Shown here piece after piece: positions 1-10,240 of a DNA stretch of 64,000 nucleotides (position 1 is its first letter; every line of letters begins with the position of its first letter). This DNA is from Ashinkailepas kermadecensis (Eukaryota; Arthropoda; Thecostraca; Neolepadidae). The stretch spans positions 167,509 through 231,508 of the forward strand of contig JAOTOM010004151.1 in the NCBI GenBank assembly GCA_034440615.1, in the 5' to 3' direction. The translations under genes and the position numbers were made by a program. A model generated the notes under the pieces. It made no database searches and was not told the origin of the DNA. It saw only the letters and a list, made by a program, of their open reading frames with translations.

Positions 1-151
1 CCAAGGCACACTGAACGATTGAGCATTGGACATAGGTGGGGTGGAATGCTTCGTCTATTTGTGGGTGCGCGTACATCTAGATGCAGTACATGCACCTACG
101 GCAAATGCCAGTCCTTGGATGTGGGCCCGAGGCATAGTTAGTTGGAACACG

Positions 152-236
152 CGGACACTCGGGTGGTTGGTTGATTAGTTTGGCTTAAGGGCGCGTCGAC
201 TACAAGGTCATTTGGCGCCCACGGACACTCGGGTGG
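152..236 (-). mobile_element. Tail-only LINE/SINE retroposon (55 bp) with target-site duplication
   Basis: A 55-bp insert at 167-221 is flanked by a perfect 15-bp direct repeat, CGGACACTCGGGTGG, at 152-166 and 222-236. Read on the minus strand the insert has a GGGCGC-like arm, a short loop with GACC, a GTCGACGCGCCC-like arm and an A/C-rich end. This is the same hairpin tail found on the LINE fragment at 21.18 kb and on the SINEs of this window. It holds no promoter. The flanking duplication shows it moved by retroposition. Confidence 0.8.
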
Positions 237-345
237 TATTCCGTGCTTGTTGTCAAGGTTTCGCTTGGAGATTCTTGGTCTGTGTTCGACAAAATCCAGT
301 CAAGCAATGTGAGCTGAAAATGGTACTGAATGGCAAACCACGGAT

Positions 346-360
346 GTGCACACACGCGCA

Positions 361-397
<37 letters not shown>

Positions 398-402
398 ACA
401 GG
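346..402. repeat. (CA)n microsatellite
   Basis: An interrupted CA/CG dinucleotide run with a long pure CA stretch at about 366-392. The ORFs crossing it are repeat shadows. Confidence 0.9.
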
Positions 403-777
403 GCAGCCTTGAAGTGACGACACGTTAAATATTCCTCGTGATGGCTGGTTTCACAATGGTCTGCTGTTAAGGAATTGCCGCAACTGCTCTGTAAATCGCG
501 TGTTTTTGAAAAGGTACTAAGTAATCTTTGTAAAAAGGCACGTAAATATTACTACGAGAATGTGGGGACGCCGTTTAATACAAGCAATGAGCCCCCTTTA
601 GATCAAAATAAGCACTCCGAGTTGGGTTAGAAATAGCAAGAGGATGACCATGCAGTAATAATATTGTGCCCGCTTTTTAACCACATCTTTTTGACGGTAC
701 CAGTTTAACTCACAAGGCATGGTCGCATTTCTAATCACCAAGTCACCAAGCACACAATGCTCAGCCAGAGTTGGCGG

Positions 778-2035
778 TCACCAGCTATTGTGAGTGTAGC
801 GGGTGGAAACACTCCACAGCAGCCGGACCGGCAGTGGCAGCGGTGTCTGAGCCGTCGCACCACGGCGCCGTGTGCAGACTGACGGGGAGTGTAGCGGGTG
901 GAGACACCCCACAGCAGCCGGACCTGCAGTGGCGGCGGTGTCTGAGCCGTCGCACCACGGCGCCGTGTGCAGACTGACGGGGAGTGTAGCGGGTGGAGAC
1001 ACTCCACAGCAGCCGGACCGGCAGTGGCAGCGGTGTCTGAGCCGTCGCACCATGGCGCCGTGGCCAGCTATTGGGAGTGTAGCGGGTGGAGACACTCCAC
1101 AGCAGCCGCACCTGCAGTGGCGGCGGTGTCTGAGTTGGCGCGTGGCCAGCTATGGGGAGTACAGCAGGTGGAAACACACCACAGCAGCCGGACCTGCAGT
1201 GGCGGCGGTGTCAGAGCCGTCGCACCACGGCACGGTGTGCAGACCGATGGGGAGTGTAGCGGGTGGAGACACTCCACAGCAGCCGGACAGGCAGTGCCAG
1301 CGGTGTCTGAGTTGGCGCGTGGCCAGCTATTGGGGAATACAGCGGGTGGAAACATTCCACAGCAGCCGGACCGGACCTGCAGTGGCGGCGGTGTCTGAGC
1401 CGTCGCACCACGGCGACGGTGTGCAGACCGATGGGGAGTGTAGCGGTTGGAGACACTCCACAGCAGCCGGACCTGCAGTGGCGGCGGTGTCTGAGTTGGC
1501 GGTGGCCAGCTATGGGGAGTACAGCACGTGGAAACACTCCACAGCAGCTGGACCTGCAGTGGCAGCGGTGTCTAAGTTGGCGGTGGCCAGCTATGGGGAG
1601 CGTAGCGGGTGGAGACACCCCACAGCAGCCGGACCTGCAGTGGCGGCGGTGTCTGAGCCGTCGCACCACGGCGCCGTGTGCAGACTGACGGGGAGTGTAG
1701 CGGGTGGAGACACTCCACAGCAGCCGGACCTGCAGTGGCGGCGGTGTCTGAGTTGTCGCCCAGCGCCGGTCCAGACTATGGGGAGTACAGCGGGTAGAAA
1801 CATTCCACAGCAGCCGGACCTGCAGTGGCGGCGGTGTCTGAGTTGTCAGCGCCGCCAGCTATGGGGAGTACAGCGGGTGGAAACATTCCACAGCAGCTGG
1901 ACCTGCAGTGGCAGCGGTGTCTGAGTTGTCAGGCCGCCAGCTATGGGGAGTGTAGCGGGTGGAGACACTCCACAGCAGCCGGACCTGCAGTGGCGGCGGT
2001 GTCTGAGCCGTCGCACCACGGCACTGTGTGCACTG
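778..2035. repeat. Minisatellite, about 14 units of 80-100 bp
   Basis: The landmark CCACAGCAGCCGGACCTGC recurs about every 80-97 bp, roughly 14 times. Two unit types alternate: a longer one carrying GCCGTCGCACCACGGCGCCG and a shorter one carrying GAGTTGGCGGTGGCCAGC. Long ORFs exist in several frames on both strands only because the units lack stops. No coding function is supported. Confidence 0.9.
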
Positions 2036-2040
2036 ACTCA

Positions 2041-2890
2041 CTCACTGATCGGCCGGCCATGACGTGCCATGGTCGAGTGCTCTTCACCGCGCCAATGACG
2101 TACCATCAATCCCATCCGGCGTACAAACTGCCGACGAGACCCAACAAGGACAGCCGTGTCGGCTTGTGCTCGCCCAACGCCGTGGCTGAAGCCGTCAGAC
2201 GCATTCTGTACCGACATGGCACTGCCGACAAGTTTGTCCGTCGCAAAGCTGCTGATGTTTGGTCGTGCTTTGGCTTGATTGCACGTGATGATCCTCATCA
2301 TTTTCAGAAGTTCGAAAATCAGTGCCGAAAATCTGCCATTCTGCTCCCGTGGTCGCTGGAACCCATAGACATGCGATCTGATTGCGAGTGATTGAGTGCC
2401 ATAACTCTACCTTCAGTGCCACAAACTGTCCTGAGGTGAATCACTTGCCTGTCATATGGACGTGCTTACTCTGAGGATGAATCAGCGCTCCGATGCCAGA
2501 ACCATCTCGGGAATGACGTCACACAAACTTTGCCTATGATGTACATTTAGATTACGAATGGAGTTAGCATCATACCAAAGTTCAACGCCGAAGCATGAGC
2601 AGGTGGTATGACAGGTAGAGAAACATGGATACTGCACCACAGGTCAGCAAGGTGTGACCTTTTTTGATGTGACATCTCCCAGTCATCTTCTTGTTTGCAA
2701 CTTTGATATTCGATTAATCCCTCATTTCAGCAAGTAGCGTGGTCAGGATTTGGTCCAGAGGAGGGTGGGGGACATCTGAAGACGTTCCCCTATCTACTTA
2801 GGTAGATAGGGGACCACTTTTCCGAAACTCCTCGGATTTCGGGCACTTTGTTTTCAAGAGGCCCCATTCATTATATATATATATATAAAG
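2041..2890. other. No recognisable gene
   Basis: An open frame on the plus strand continues out of the minisatellite to 2391. Its last 100 residues look fairly ordinary, but I recognise no domain. The stretch also holds a TGACGTCA palindrome at 2513-2520 and a short (TA)n run at about 2872-2887. Confidence 0.4.
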
Positions 2891-3149
2891 GAAAATATGG
2901 CTAAATACGCGGTGGGAAAATCAGGTACACCGCGCTGCCTGGCTGATGCGATTCCGGCAATCAAGTTCCAACAGTCCGGTAATAACCAGAAAACAGCCCG
3001 TTTAGCTGCCGACAACACCACTCTAGCTCTCAGGGACCCTTCTCAGTCCTCGACATACTCTCGGATTATCAAGGGCTTTCTAGCTCTGAAACGGGCACTC
3101 AGTATTCCTCATAACAATCGCTATCCTCAGGGGCTCTCCTAAGCTATCA

Positions 3150-5060
3150 CGGGGCTCTGTCTTATCAGGGACCCTCTCAAGCTGCTAGAGGCCCTTCCCA
3201 GTTATCGACAGCTTGTTTGGGTTCAAGCACACTCTATGCTCTGAGGCTGGCCTTCAGTATTACTCAACAGGGTCGCAGCCAGGACTTTCTGAAACTTTCG
3301 CAGTGCGAAGCGGGCCGAACATTTCTGGTCTTGGGCGGTGACAATCTCACAATTTCTTGTTTTTCTTGTATTATTGGTTCCTAGGGTGTGTGTGTGGGGG
3401 GGGGGGTCTCCCTTGGCTGCGCCTCTGTTCTTCACAGTAATCGCCAGCCCACAGATAATCTTTTTTGGCTGAAGGGACCTTGTTCATGCATTAGGGATCG
3501 CTCTCAACTTCAGGAGAATCAAAGTTCGGCCTTCTCTGACTCTCACAGCCACTCTTCATCCCTCAGGGCCCTCTCCTGCTTTTAGGGGCCCATCACCGTC
3601 CTCAATAGCCCTATCTACCTCCCATCTCGGGGTCATTTCAGTTCTGAGATGGATGCTCACATGTCCTCGTCAGTCCTTATGGGTCCTGTTCATCCCTCAG
3701 TAGCCATTTGCAACCTCAATAGCATCACATCCATCTGTGGCCCTCAGGCGCCCTGTTTGTGCCTCATGTCCCCATTTCCCTGATTTTTCGTCAGCTGTTA
3801 GGGGCCCTTTTCAGCCGTAATTGCTCTTTCCAGATGGCATGGGCATTTCAGCAGCTCTCGGGCAGGCCCTCTGTTGTCTTTACGGCTCTTGTCAGGCCTC
3901 AGGGCGGGCGTCTTCAGGGCTCAAGGGCCCTTTTCTACATAAACGGTTAGATGCGCTTTAATTTTTCCTTGGTTAAATATCTGACCGTACGCCTTGAGGG
4001 CCCCTAGCGGTCCCCTGAAGCCTGTCGCCTGGAGGGCTCCATCGGACTCGCCAGGGGGCAAGTGTCCCTTCACCCTTTGAATACGCCACTGCTTTTCAAC
4101 AGCCCGGGGGCCCTCTATGTGCTTAGAGGCCCTTTACGTAGCACCGGGAACCCTCCACTTTGGTCCTGACCGTCTTCGTAGCTCGGGGGCCTCTTCATCA
4201 GCGTGAGGCCCGCTGTCAGCTCTGAGCCCCTCTCCATCAGCATGAGCCAAAGCCGGTCTAGTGGCCCTGCACGTCCGGCCCGGGACCCACTCAGTCGGCT
4301 CAGGGGACTTCTGGCACAGCTCCGGACACTCTCCGTACGGCCGGAGGCCCCTCTTTAATAGCTTGGGCATTTTCGATCACGCTATGGGCTCAAGTGCGGC
4401 TTTGGCCCTCTCAGTCGACCCAGAGCCCTTCATGTCTGCTCTGGGCCCTCTTCGACAGTCCAAGGTGCTCCAGCGACTAAGGGTTCTCTTAGTCGGTACA
4501 GGGGCCCTCTTTAGCAATCCAGGACATCATCTGTCGGGCCGGAGGCCCTCTTTCAACGGCTTGGTTCCCTCCATCAGGCCAGGGGCCCCTATACGGCATG
4601 GCCCCATCCGTCGGCAAAAGGACACTTTCTGACGGCCCCAGGTCCTCTTGCAACTGCCGTCCCCCCCCCCCTCTCCGTCGTCTGAGGGATCCTTTTTGAC
4701 GACCCAGGGCCTTTTCCGGTAGGCCGGGGGCCCCTTTCCAGAAGTTTTGGCTCTCTCCATCAGGTCAGGGGGCCTGTCTTCGGCTTGGACCCCGCCATCA
4801 GCTCTGGGGCCCTTCATATAGCTCCGGGCCCTCTCCGTCAGCCCGGAGACCCTTCCAACGATCCGGGGCCCCCTCCAACGACATCGAAGCTCTTCATGTT
4901 GGCCCAGTCCAGGGCCCTCAACATCTTCACGATGGCGCTCTCCGTTGACTCGGGTCCTTCTTCATCGCCCAGGGACCCTTTTCATTGGTCTAGGGGCCAT
5001 TCACGTTGGCCCAGGGGACCTTTCTGGGTCCCCTACTTCGACGCCTGGAGGGCCCCTCGG
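3150..5060. repeat. Degenerate GGGCCCTCT-rich repeat tract
   Basis: About 1.9 kb is filled by loosely similar 25-35 bp segments. Each has a GGGCCC or GAGGCCC core followed by TCT, and often TCAGTCGGC or CCGTCAGC. Copies are diverged, so the period drifts. Poly-C/G runs occur at 3386-3410 and 4658-4672. ORFs in this tract are artefacts of GC-rich repetition. Confidence 0.7.
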
Positions 5061-5099
5061 ACCCTCCTGGGAGCTACCCCATTCGCCCTCATCGGCTAC

Positions 5100-5750
5100 A
5101 TCACTGATTTCAGCCTGTTCGTATTTATATTTCTTAGCTGGGCTGTGAAGCAAGGAATGTGGAGGGTAGTAGTACATCATATGTATCGATAACAAATCAT
5201 ATTTATCGGCATAAAGTAGTAATTATCGGTACCAAATCATGTTTATTCAACAATATGCCACATTGGTTAAAATAGAGGCGTGAAAAGCATAAAGCAGCGA
5301 TTGGCTAGTCTGCCCAGTCCGATAGATTGATCATCGGAGTTATTGAAACGTTAGCGAGCAGGACCACAATTATGAAATCCTCGCTTATCGAAAATCAAAT
5401 TCTGGTAATGTACTTGTTCTGGAAGTGTTCAACACATTCCGATATTTTTTAGTGAATTAAATGCATCTTTTTGACTCGCTTTCAACATTCTGTATGTAAG
5501 CTGAATGATTTGCTGTGCATAAAAATGTTATGTCTTTGCATTGACTTCCTGATAAAATTGCTCGGACGCCAGAGCATGTGTGCACCTCAGCAGATCTGGC
5601 TATTGGCAGCGAACGTGGAATCAATTCAAGTTGTCCAATTTCGTGTATCTCGTCATAATTTGGCAATGTCCAAGCACTGAGGGGGAGAAATAATCCCCTG
5701 CCCCTCCTTCACCGCCAGTACCAACGTTTGGACGAATGCAATCCCTGAAA
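5100..5750. other. AT-rich spacer without recognisable gene
   Basis: I see no coding exon, SINE or tandem repeat here. Short TATCGGTA-type repetitions occur near 5180-5245. Confidence 0.4.
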
Positions 5751-5754
5751 AGTC

Positions 5755-5960
5755 GCAGTTCTGATGAGTCGCGACAACCTCGACAAGTCGCTCTCTGATG
5801 AGTTGCAGCAGTCTTGACGAGTCCAATTTCTGATGAGTTACAGTCCTGATGAGTCACAATCCAGTTCTGATGAGTCGCAGTCATGAGAACTGGCAGTCCA
5901 GACTGGTCGCATTTCTGACGAGTCGCAGTCCTGGCGAATCGCAGTTCTGACAGCAATAGC
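5755..5960. repeat. Short tandem repeat built on CTGATGAGTCGCAGT
   Basis: About 12 imperfect units of 16-18 bp carry TGATGAGTCGCAGT or TGACGAGTCGCAGT. The unit contains CTGATGA as in hammerhead ribozymes but lacks the GAAA half of that core. Confidence 0.8.
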
Positions 5961-6800
5961 ATCGAAATGGTGATGGAGTGAATGCGGGGTGGGCAGTTGG
6001 GCGGACCATTATCGGCGCACGAGGTGCGCGGCAAAGGGCCTATCCGACCCTCAGTGTAAGAAGGGAAGACCATCCTGTCCGCTTCCTCTCCTTAAGCTAC
6101 ACCACTGAGCCAGACTGGACGGTGTACATATCACGAAAGGAGCCCACTGGACAGTGTGTGTGGATCAGGAAGTGGACCAATTGCTTGCGAGGATCGGCCG
6201 ACACAGATGACCTCGTTTGTGATTGGTTCTATCAGAGGTGGCAACTGCAGAAGCCGTCGTTTCGGTCCAACGCCCCGGGCGGAAACCAGACTTGAAATGC
6301 TGTTCGGACGGGATGCTGACGGTTGTTCTTGGTTGCGATTTGGGAACCCCGACCCCGACTGCCGACCGGTGTCATGTAAAATATTTTGAGAAAGGGGTTA
6401 CTAGTGTAATCTTAAGCAGAATGTGACGGGACGCCTGGCACACTGATACGCTGAGCATTACCGACCGGTGCGAACCAAATAACAGGTGAAAATAAGTCGC
6501 AAAAAGCAAGCAATGCGATCTGAGCAACATGCCTTCCGAAATTATGTGCTCGATGATTTGACATTACTTGAGCATTTGTTTTCATAATTAAGTTATGCGA
6601 ATGAAGTTCCATCCGGCCTTCCAAGAAGCGGCGCGCTGCTGCACGCCTCAGTGGCCCGCCACAGAACACACAGCCGCACCTGTCATGTGAGCAAGGCAGA
6701 GCCTGCCCGGAACATCACCAGGCCAGAGAACTTCGACAGAAAGGTCGTCCAGTGCCAGTCGGCGGTCATCCTGCCGTCCATACCTGGCCACTATCACACG
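5961..6800. other. No recognisable gene
   Basis: Only short unsupported ORFs occur here and no repeat family of the window is recognised. Confidence 0.35.
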
Positions 6801-6801
6801 G

Positions 6802-7045
6802 CAGGGGCGGATGCAATGGGGGGGGCACTGGGGGCATGTGCCCCCTATGGGAAGGTGGCGCCGCTTCGGCCTGGAAAAGGCGCCCTTCCGAGAAGGCCCG
6901 AGTGCACTCCGCCTCGAATTTCCCAGGCCGAGGCGCCAATCCGGGAAGGCTCGAGTGCACCCTCCTCCGATTTTGTTCCGGCCAGTGGCGCTCCTCCGAA
7001 CGTGTGCCCCCCCCCCCCCCATAACAATTCCTGGATCCGCTCGTC
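6802..7045. mobile_element. Short non-autonomous DNA element (CAGGGGCGGAT family)
   Basis: The left end reads CAGGGGCGGATGCAATGG and the right end reads AATTCCTGGATCCGCTCG, so the outermost bases are roughly inverted (GGGGCGGAT against ATCCGC). Just inside the left end is the palindrome-like GGGGGCATGTGCCCCC. Related sequence occurs near 32795, 33580, 35945 and 44330. It codes for nothing. Terminal repeats of this kind suggest a MITE; the superfamily is unknown. Confidence 0.5.
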
Positions 7046-7059
7046 GCACGGCCATCGTA

Positions 7060-7480
7060 CTCTGCAGTCCGTACACGGCCATTATATCCTGTCGTCCATG
7101 CCTGGCGATTATCACACGGCCGCGGTACCCTGCAGTTCATACATGGCCATTATCACACGGCCGCGGTACCCTGCAGTTCATACATGGCCATTATCACACG
7201 GCCGCGGTACCCTGCAGTTCATACATGGCCATTATCACACGGCCGCGGTACCCTGCAGTTCATACATGGACATTATCACACGGCCGCGGTACCCTGCAGT
7301 TCATACATGACCATTATCACACGGCCGCGGTACCCTGCAGTTCATACATGGCCATTATCACACGGCCGCAGTACACTGCAGTTCATACATGACCATTATC
7401 CCACGGCCATCGTATCCTGTCGTCCGTACCTGGCCATTATCCCACGGCCATCGTATCCTGCCGTCCGCACGCATCACTAT
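7060..7480. repeat. 41-bp minisatellite
   Basis: The unit contains CACGGCCGCGGTACCCTGCA and TTCATACATGGCCATTAT. Spacing of CGCGGTACC at 7121 and 7162 gives a 41-bp period. About six central copies are nearly identical, with decayed copies on both sides. The left edge adjoins the short DNA element. Confidence 0.9.
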
Positions 7481-7738
7481 CATGCGGTCATCGGACTTCC
7501 GCAACGGTGGCCAATGTCGCGGCTTTACCTAGCCCCGACCGTCACTGAATTAGTCTTCGTCCTTTCGTTGCGCATATTTCCTCACGATATCCATCCCTCG
7601 CCCGAGCCACCGTGTCGGCTCAATGACAGACTTGCAAAACAATCTGGCCGTAGCGTATTCAGTATAATATCGAGTGCGTGTCATGTGAAATGATACAAAT
7701 CGTTGTCCAACAAAATTTGTCACGAAGCAACAATACAA

Positions 7739-7860
7739 ACCGTACACATCGGTTGGTTGGTTATTTGAGCTTAGGGGCGCATCGACTGCGTTGGTCATAC
7801 AGCGCCCAATGTTAGATGGTACCAATCGTCTTAAACGGTCCAACACAACCGTACACATCG
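7739..7860 (-). mobile_element. Truncated LINE-tail retroposon (96 bp) with target-site duplication
   Basis: The insert at 7752-7847 is flanked by ACCGTACACATCG at 7739-7751 and 7848-7860. On the minus strand it ends in the hairpin tail (GGGCGC arm, GTCGATGCGCCCC arm) followed by AAATAACCAACCAACC. It carries about 40 bp more on its 5' side than the 51-60 bp copies elsewhere. Confidence 0.8.
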
Positions 7861-8264
7861 ACTTGATTGTCAAGCAACATACAAAACCCGCAGGCAGGAT
7901 GGAATCAATCGGGTGCGAGTCATGGTGAGCACAGCGGGGCTAATATAAACACCTCCATGGGTCAAACAACACCTAACAAAATGCAGTGTTCACACGGGAA
8001 GCTGCGGTACATCACCTGCTTTTCACACAGGGAGGTGGGAAATCGGCGAGGAAGCGGTGGCGTAGTAACATTCTCATACTGTGGAGTACACAGCGGTAGT
8101 CCAGGTCACCTCCAAACGTATGCACGCGGACACCACTCAAGCAGGCACTCGCACGTTGAATATTTGGTACCGCAGCAGAGCACAACTGGTGTAGATCCAC
8201 AACTTGTCGACAAATGAGTTAAACAGTGACCAAATAACGCCGCTACTGCACTGTGTAAATGGCA

Positions 8265-8350
8265 GGAAGTGAGCTTTAACCGAGCTACAGAGCTACGCAG
8301 CCGATCCAAGGAGCTACGCAGCCGAGCTAAGCAGCTACACGGCCGGGCCG
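8265..8350. repeat. Short tandem repeat GAGCTACGCAGCC
   Basis: Four to five imperfect copies of GAGCTACGCAGCCGA-like units, with TAAGCAGCTACACGGCC at the right end. Confidence 0.7.
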
Positions 8351-8477
8351 GGGAGTGGCATAGCCGAGGTGATGGTGCCATTGCCATGTCGTCACCGGGA
8401 GAAGGCACATCTGATCTCAGCTACACAGCACAAGACATCGTGCGCTACCCGGTCGGTTCACTCAGCAGATGAGCACC

Positions 8478-8645
8478 AAACACAGGGTTGGGCGGATCAC
8501 GGACCAAACGCAGGGTCGGGCGGATCACGGACCAAACACAGGGTTGGGCGGACCACGGACCAAACACAGAGCCGGCTGGATCACGGACAAAATACAGGGC
8601 TGGCCTGATCACGAGCCAAACAGGCCTGGTAGGATCGCAGAGCAA
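8478..8645. repeat. 29-bp tandem repeat GGCGGATCACGGACCAAAC
   Basis: Five to six units share GGATCACGGACCAAACACAG followed by GG(T/C)TGGGC. Copies decay toward the right. Confidence 0.8.
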
Positions 8646-8749
8646 ACACGGCTATCCGGATTATCGTGTTCTTTCCCGCCATACTCGGCTGGTTTGCTGA
8701 AAAGCGTCGCCACCTTCTCACGTTGGATCGCCACGGGAAGCTGGAAGCT

Positions 8750-8835
8750 TGACGGCGTCAGCGAGACTCGAACCCGCCACCCTTCGGCCATGAGACGGAC
8801 TAATTAACAGTCCACTAGCGACCGGACGCGTTGGC
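8750..8835 (-). mobile_element. tRNA-like SINE head
   Basis: On the minus strand the stretch has a box B-like GGGTTCGAGTCTCG and upstream GGTCGCTAGTGGAC, as in tRNA-derived SINE heads. No core or tail of the window's SINE family follows. It could be a decayed tRNA pseudogene instead. Confidence 0.4.
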
Positions 8836-9055
8836 CAGATCACAACAGCGCGGCCGCGTTGTTGAGGGGGTGGGATGGGACGGGGTGGGGGTTGAAAGGG
8901 GCAGTGTCGCCCAATATTCCAATCTGGTTGCAATATTGCAACCGGTTGGCAATAATTATCCACTCCTAACCTCCGATATCACTAATTTCCTGGTCCTATC
9001 ATTCCCCACCCCTGCACTCAGTGGCAATCAGAGTTGAACATTCAAGAACAAGGAA

Positions 9056-9132
9056 ATCGCATACTGCATAGTTACTAGTGCATGCACATACTGCATAGTT
9101 ACTAGCGCATGCGCATACTGCATAGTTACTAG
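9056..9132. repeat. 27-bp direct repeat, three copies
   Basis: Three copies of CATACTGCATAGTTACTAG separated by TGCATGCA-like linkers. Confidence 0.85.
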
Positions 9133-9153
9133 ACAATTCTTAGTAAACAACAG

Positions 9154-9159
9154 TTTATT
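9154..9159 (-). promoter_or_regulatory. Candidate polyadenylation signal of the GBA2-like gene
   Basis: AATAAA reads on the minus strand, about 890 bp downstream of the stop codon at 10049. It is the first consensus signal I noticed in the right strand. Nothing else supports transcript end here. Confidence 0.3.
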
Positions 9160-10048
9160 GTAAGCTCTGGCATTTCATTTTCCTTTCATTTAGCTTCATG
9201 CTCCTTTACAATAATGGTTTTCCACTCTGACAGCCATGCTCAAAAAGGACCTTGGGACATTGGGAGGGGGTGGGGTGGGGGGGGGGGCAGAAGAATGACA
9301 GTACCGTTTGACATCACGAACACATGGCGGACTGACTATCCTGTACACGTGCGGCACACTATATACGACAGGCAGGCGCCGACGGTGGCTGTCGCAGCCA
9401 GGAAATCTCAGGCTGGGCAGATAGCAGGTTTCGTTGTCGCTATGCGAAGCGTCCGCAGCTTTGCCATGTGCATGCAACACTGAAACACCATTATAATCAC
9501 CGTTTGCTTCCTACTGGAACCATCATCTCAGCATAATCAGTACTGGCGCATCGTGGCAATCGGTATCCAGAAGCTGACACGACGCATTGGGGCGCTCCGT
9601 AAAATCACTGGCAGGTGCGGTCATCTATTATTTCAATGCTGCAGTCCAGACAGTCGATGAGAATCGACGTATGCAGGCGATCACCGTGGGGAGGCCGGCA
9701 CCGTTAGTGACCATGGGCTCCCGGCCGACTTCAGCCTAATGCCACCATCTGGTGTTCATGCCACATGCATCTGTCACACCCCATATTGAAATACCATAAA
9801 GCCCTTTAGTTGTTTGACTAGCGGCATACCTACGAAGACGAAACTATCGAAACAGACACCACCCACAGTTTACAATCCATAACCACCCTGATTTATGTGT
9901 ACAAAAGCGAGGATAATCGTGGTACCGTGCATTCCTAGCTTCCATCACAACGGACATCTTGCAACGGCAGCGACAACCAAGCAATCACAACTTCTTCCAC
10001 CACCCGGTAGATGTCAGCGCCGACTGTCACTGGTTCGGCCAGTCACCG

Positions 10049-10240
10049 CTAGACGGCGGTGTGTTGGTGCTGCTGCCAGGCGCGCTGCATTGCCCAGATG
10101 CTGAGCGGTCGCATGTACCCCACAGCGCGGTAGTGTTTCTCTGGGTAGAGCGCCTCAGGCGTCTCGTACCCCTGGCCGATCCTCTCGTAGACAGTGCGGT
10201 AGATGCCTTCGGCCGTGCGGAACCCCTCCTCCAGCATGCC
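10049..10240 (-). CDS. GBA2: GBA2-like gene, exon 17 (terminal)
   Basis: Acceptor GATTGGGCAG. Encodes [20 protein letters not shown] and [19 protein letters not shown], ending HQHTAV and TAG at 10051-10049. Ends a little earlier than the human protein. Confidence 0.95.
   Translation of the reverse strand, partial: GMLEEGFRTAEGIYRTVYERIGQGYETPEALYPEKHYRAVGYMRPLSIWAMQRAWQQHQHTAV

Noticed and set aside
872..1924. 350-residue plus-strand ORF in the left minisatellite
   Set aside because: Stop-free repeat with equally long frames on both strands. No domain.
778..2035. CRISPR array
   Set aside because: Units are contiguous similar repeats without unique equal-length spacers, and the context is animal nuclear DNA.
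5755..5960. Hammerhead ribozyme (CTGATGA motif repeated)
   Set aside because: The catalytic partner GAAA and the three stems are absent. CTGATGAGTCG is just part of a 16-18 bp tandem repeat.
8488..8807. Plus-strand ORFs with RITDQTQGRADHGPN repeats
   Set aside because: Products of the 29-bp tandem repeat.
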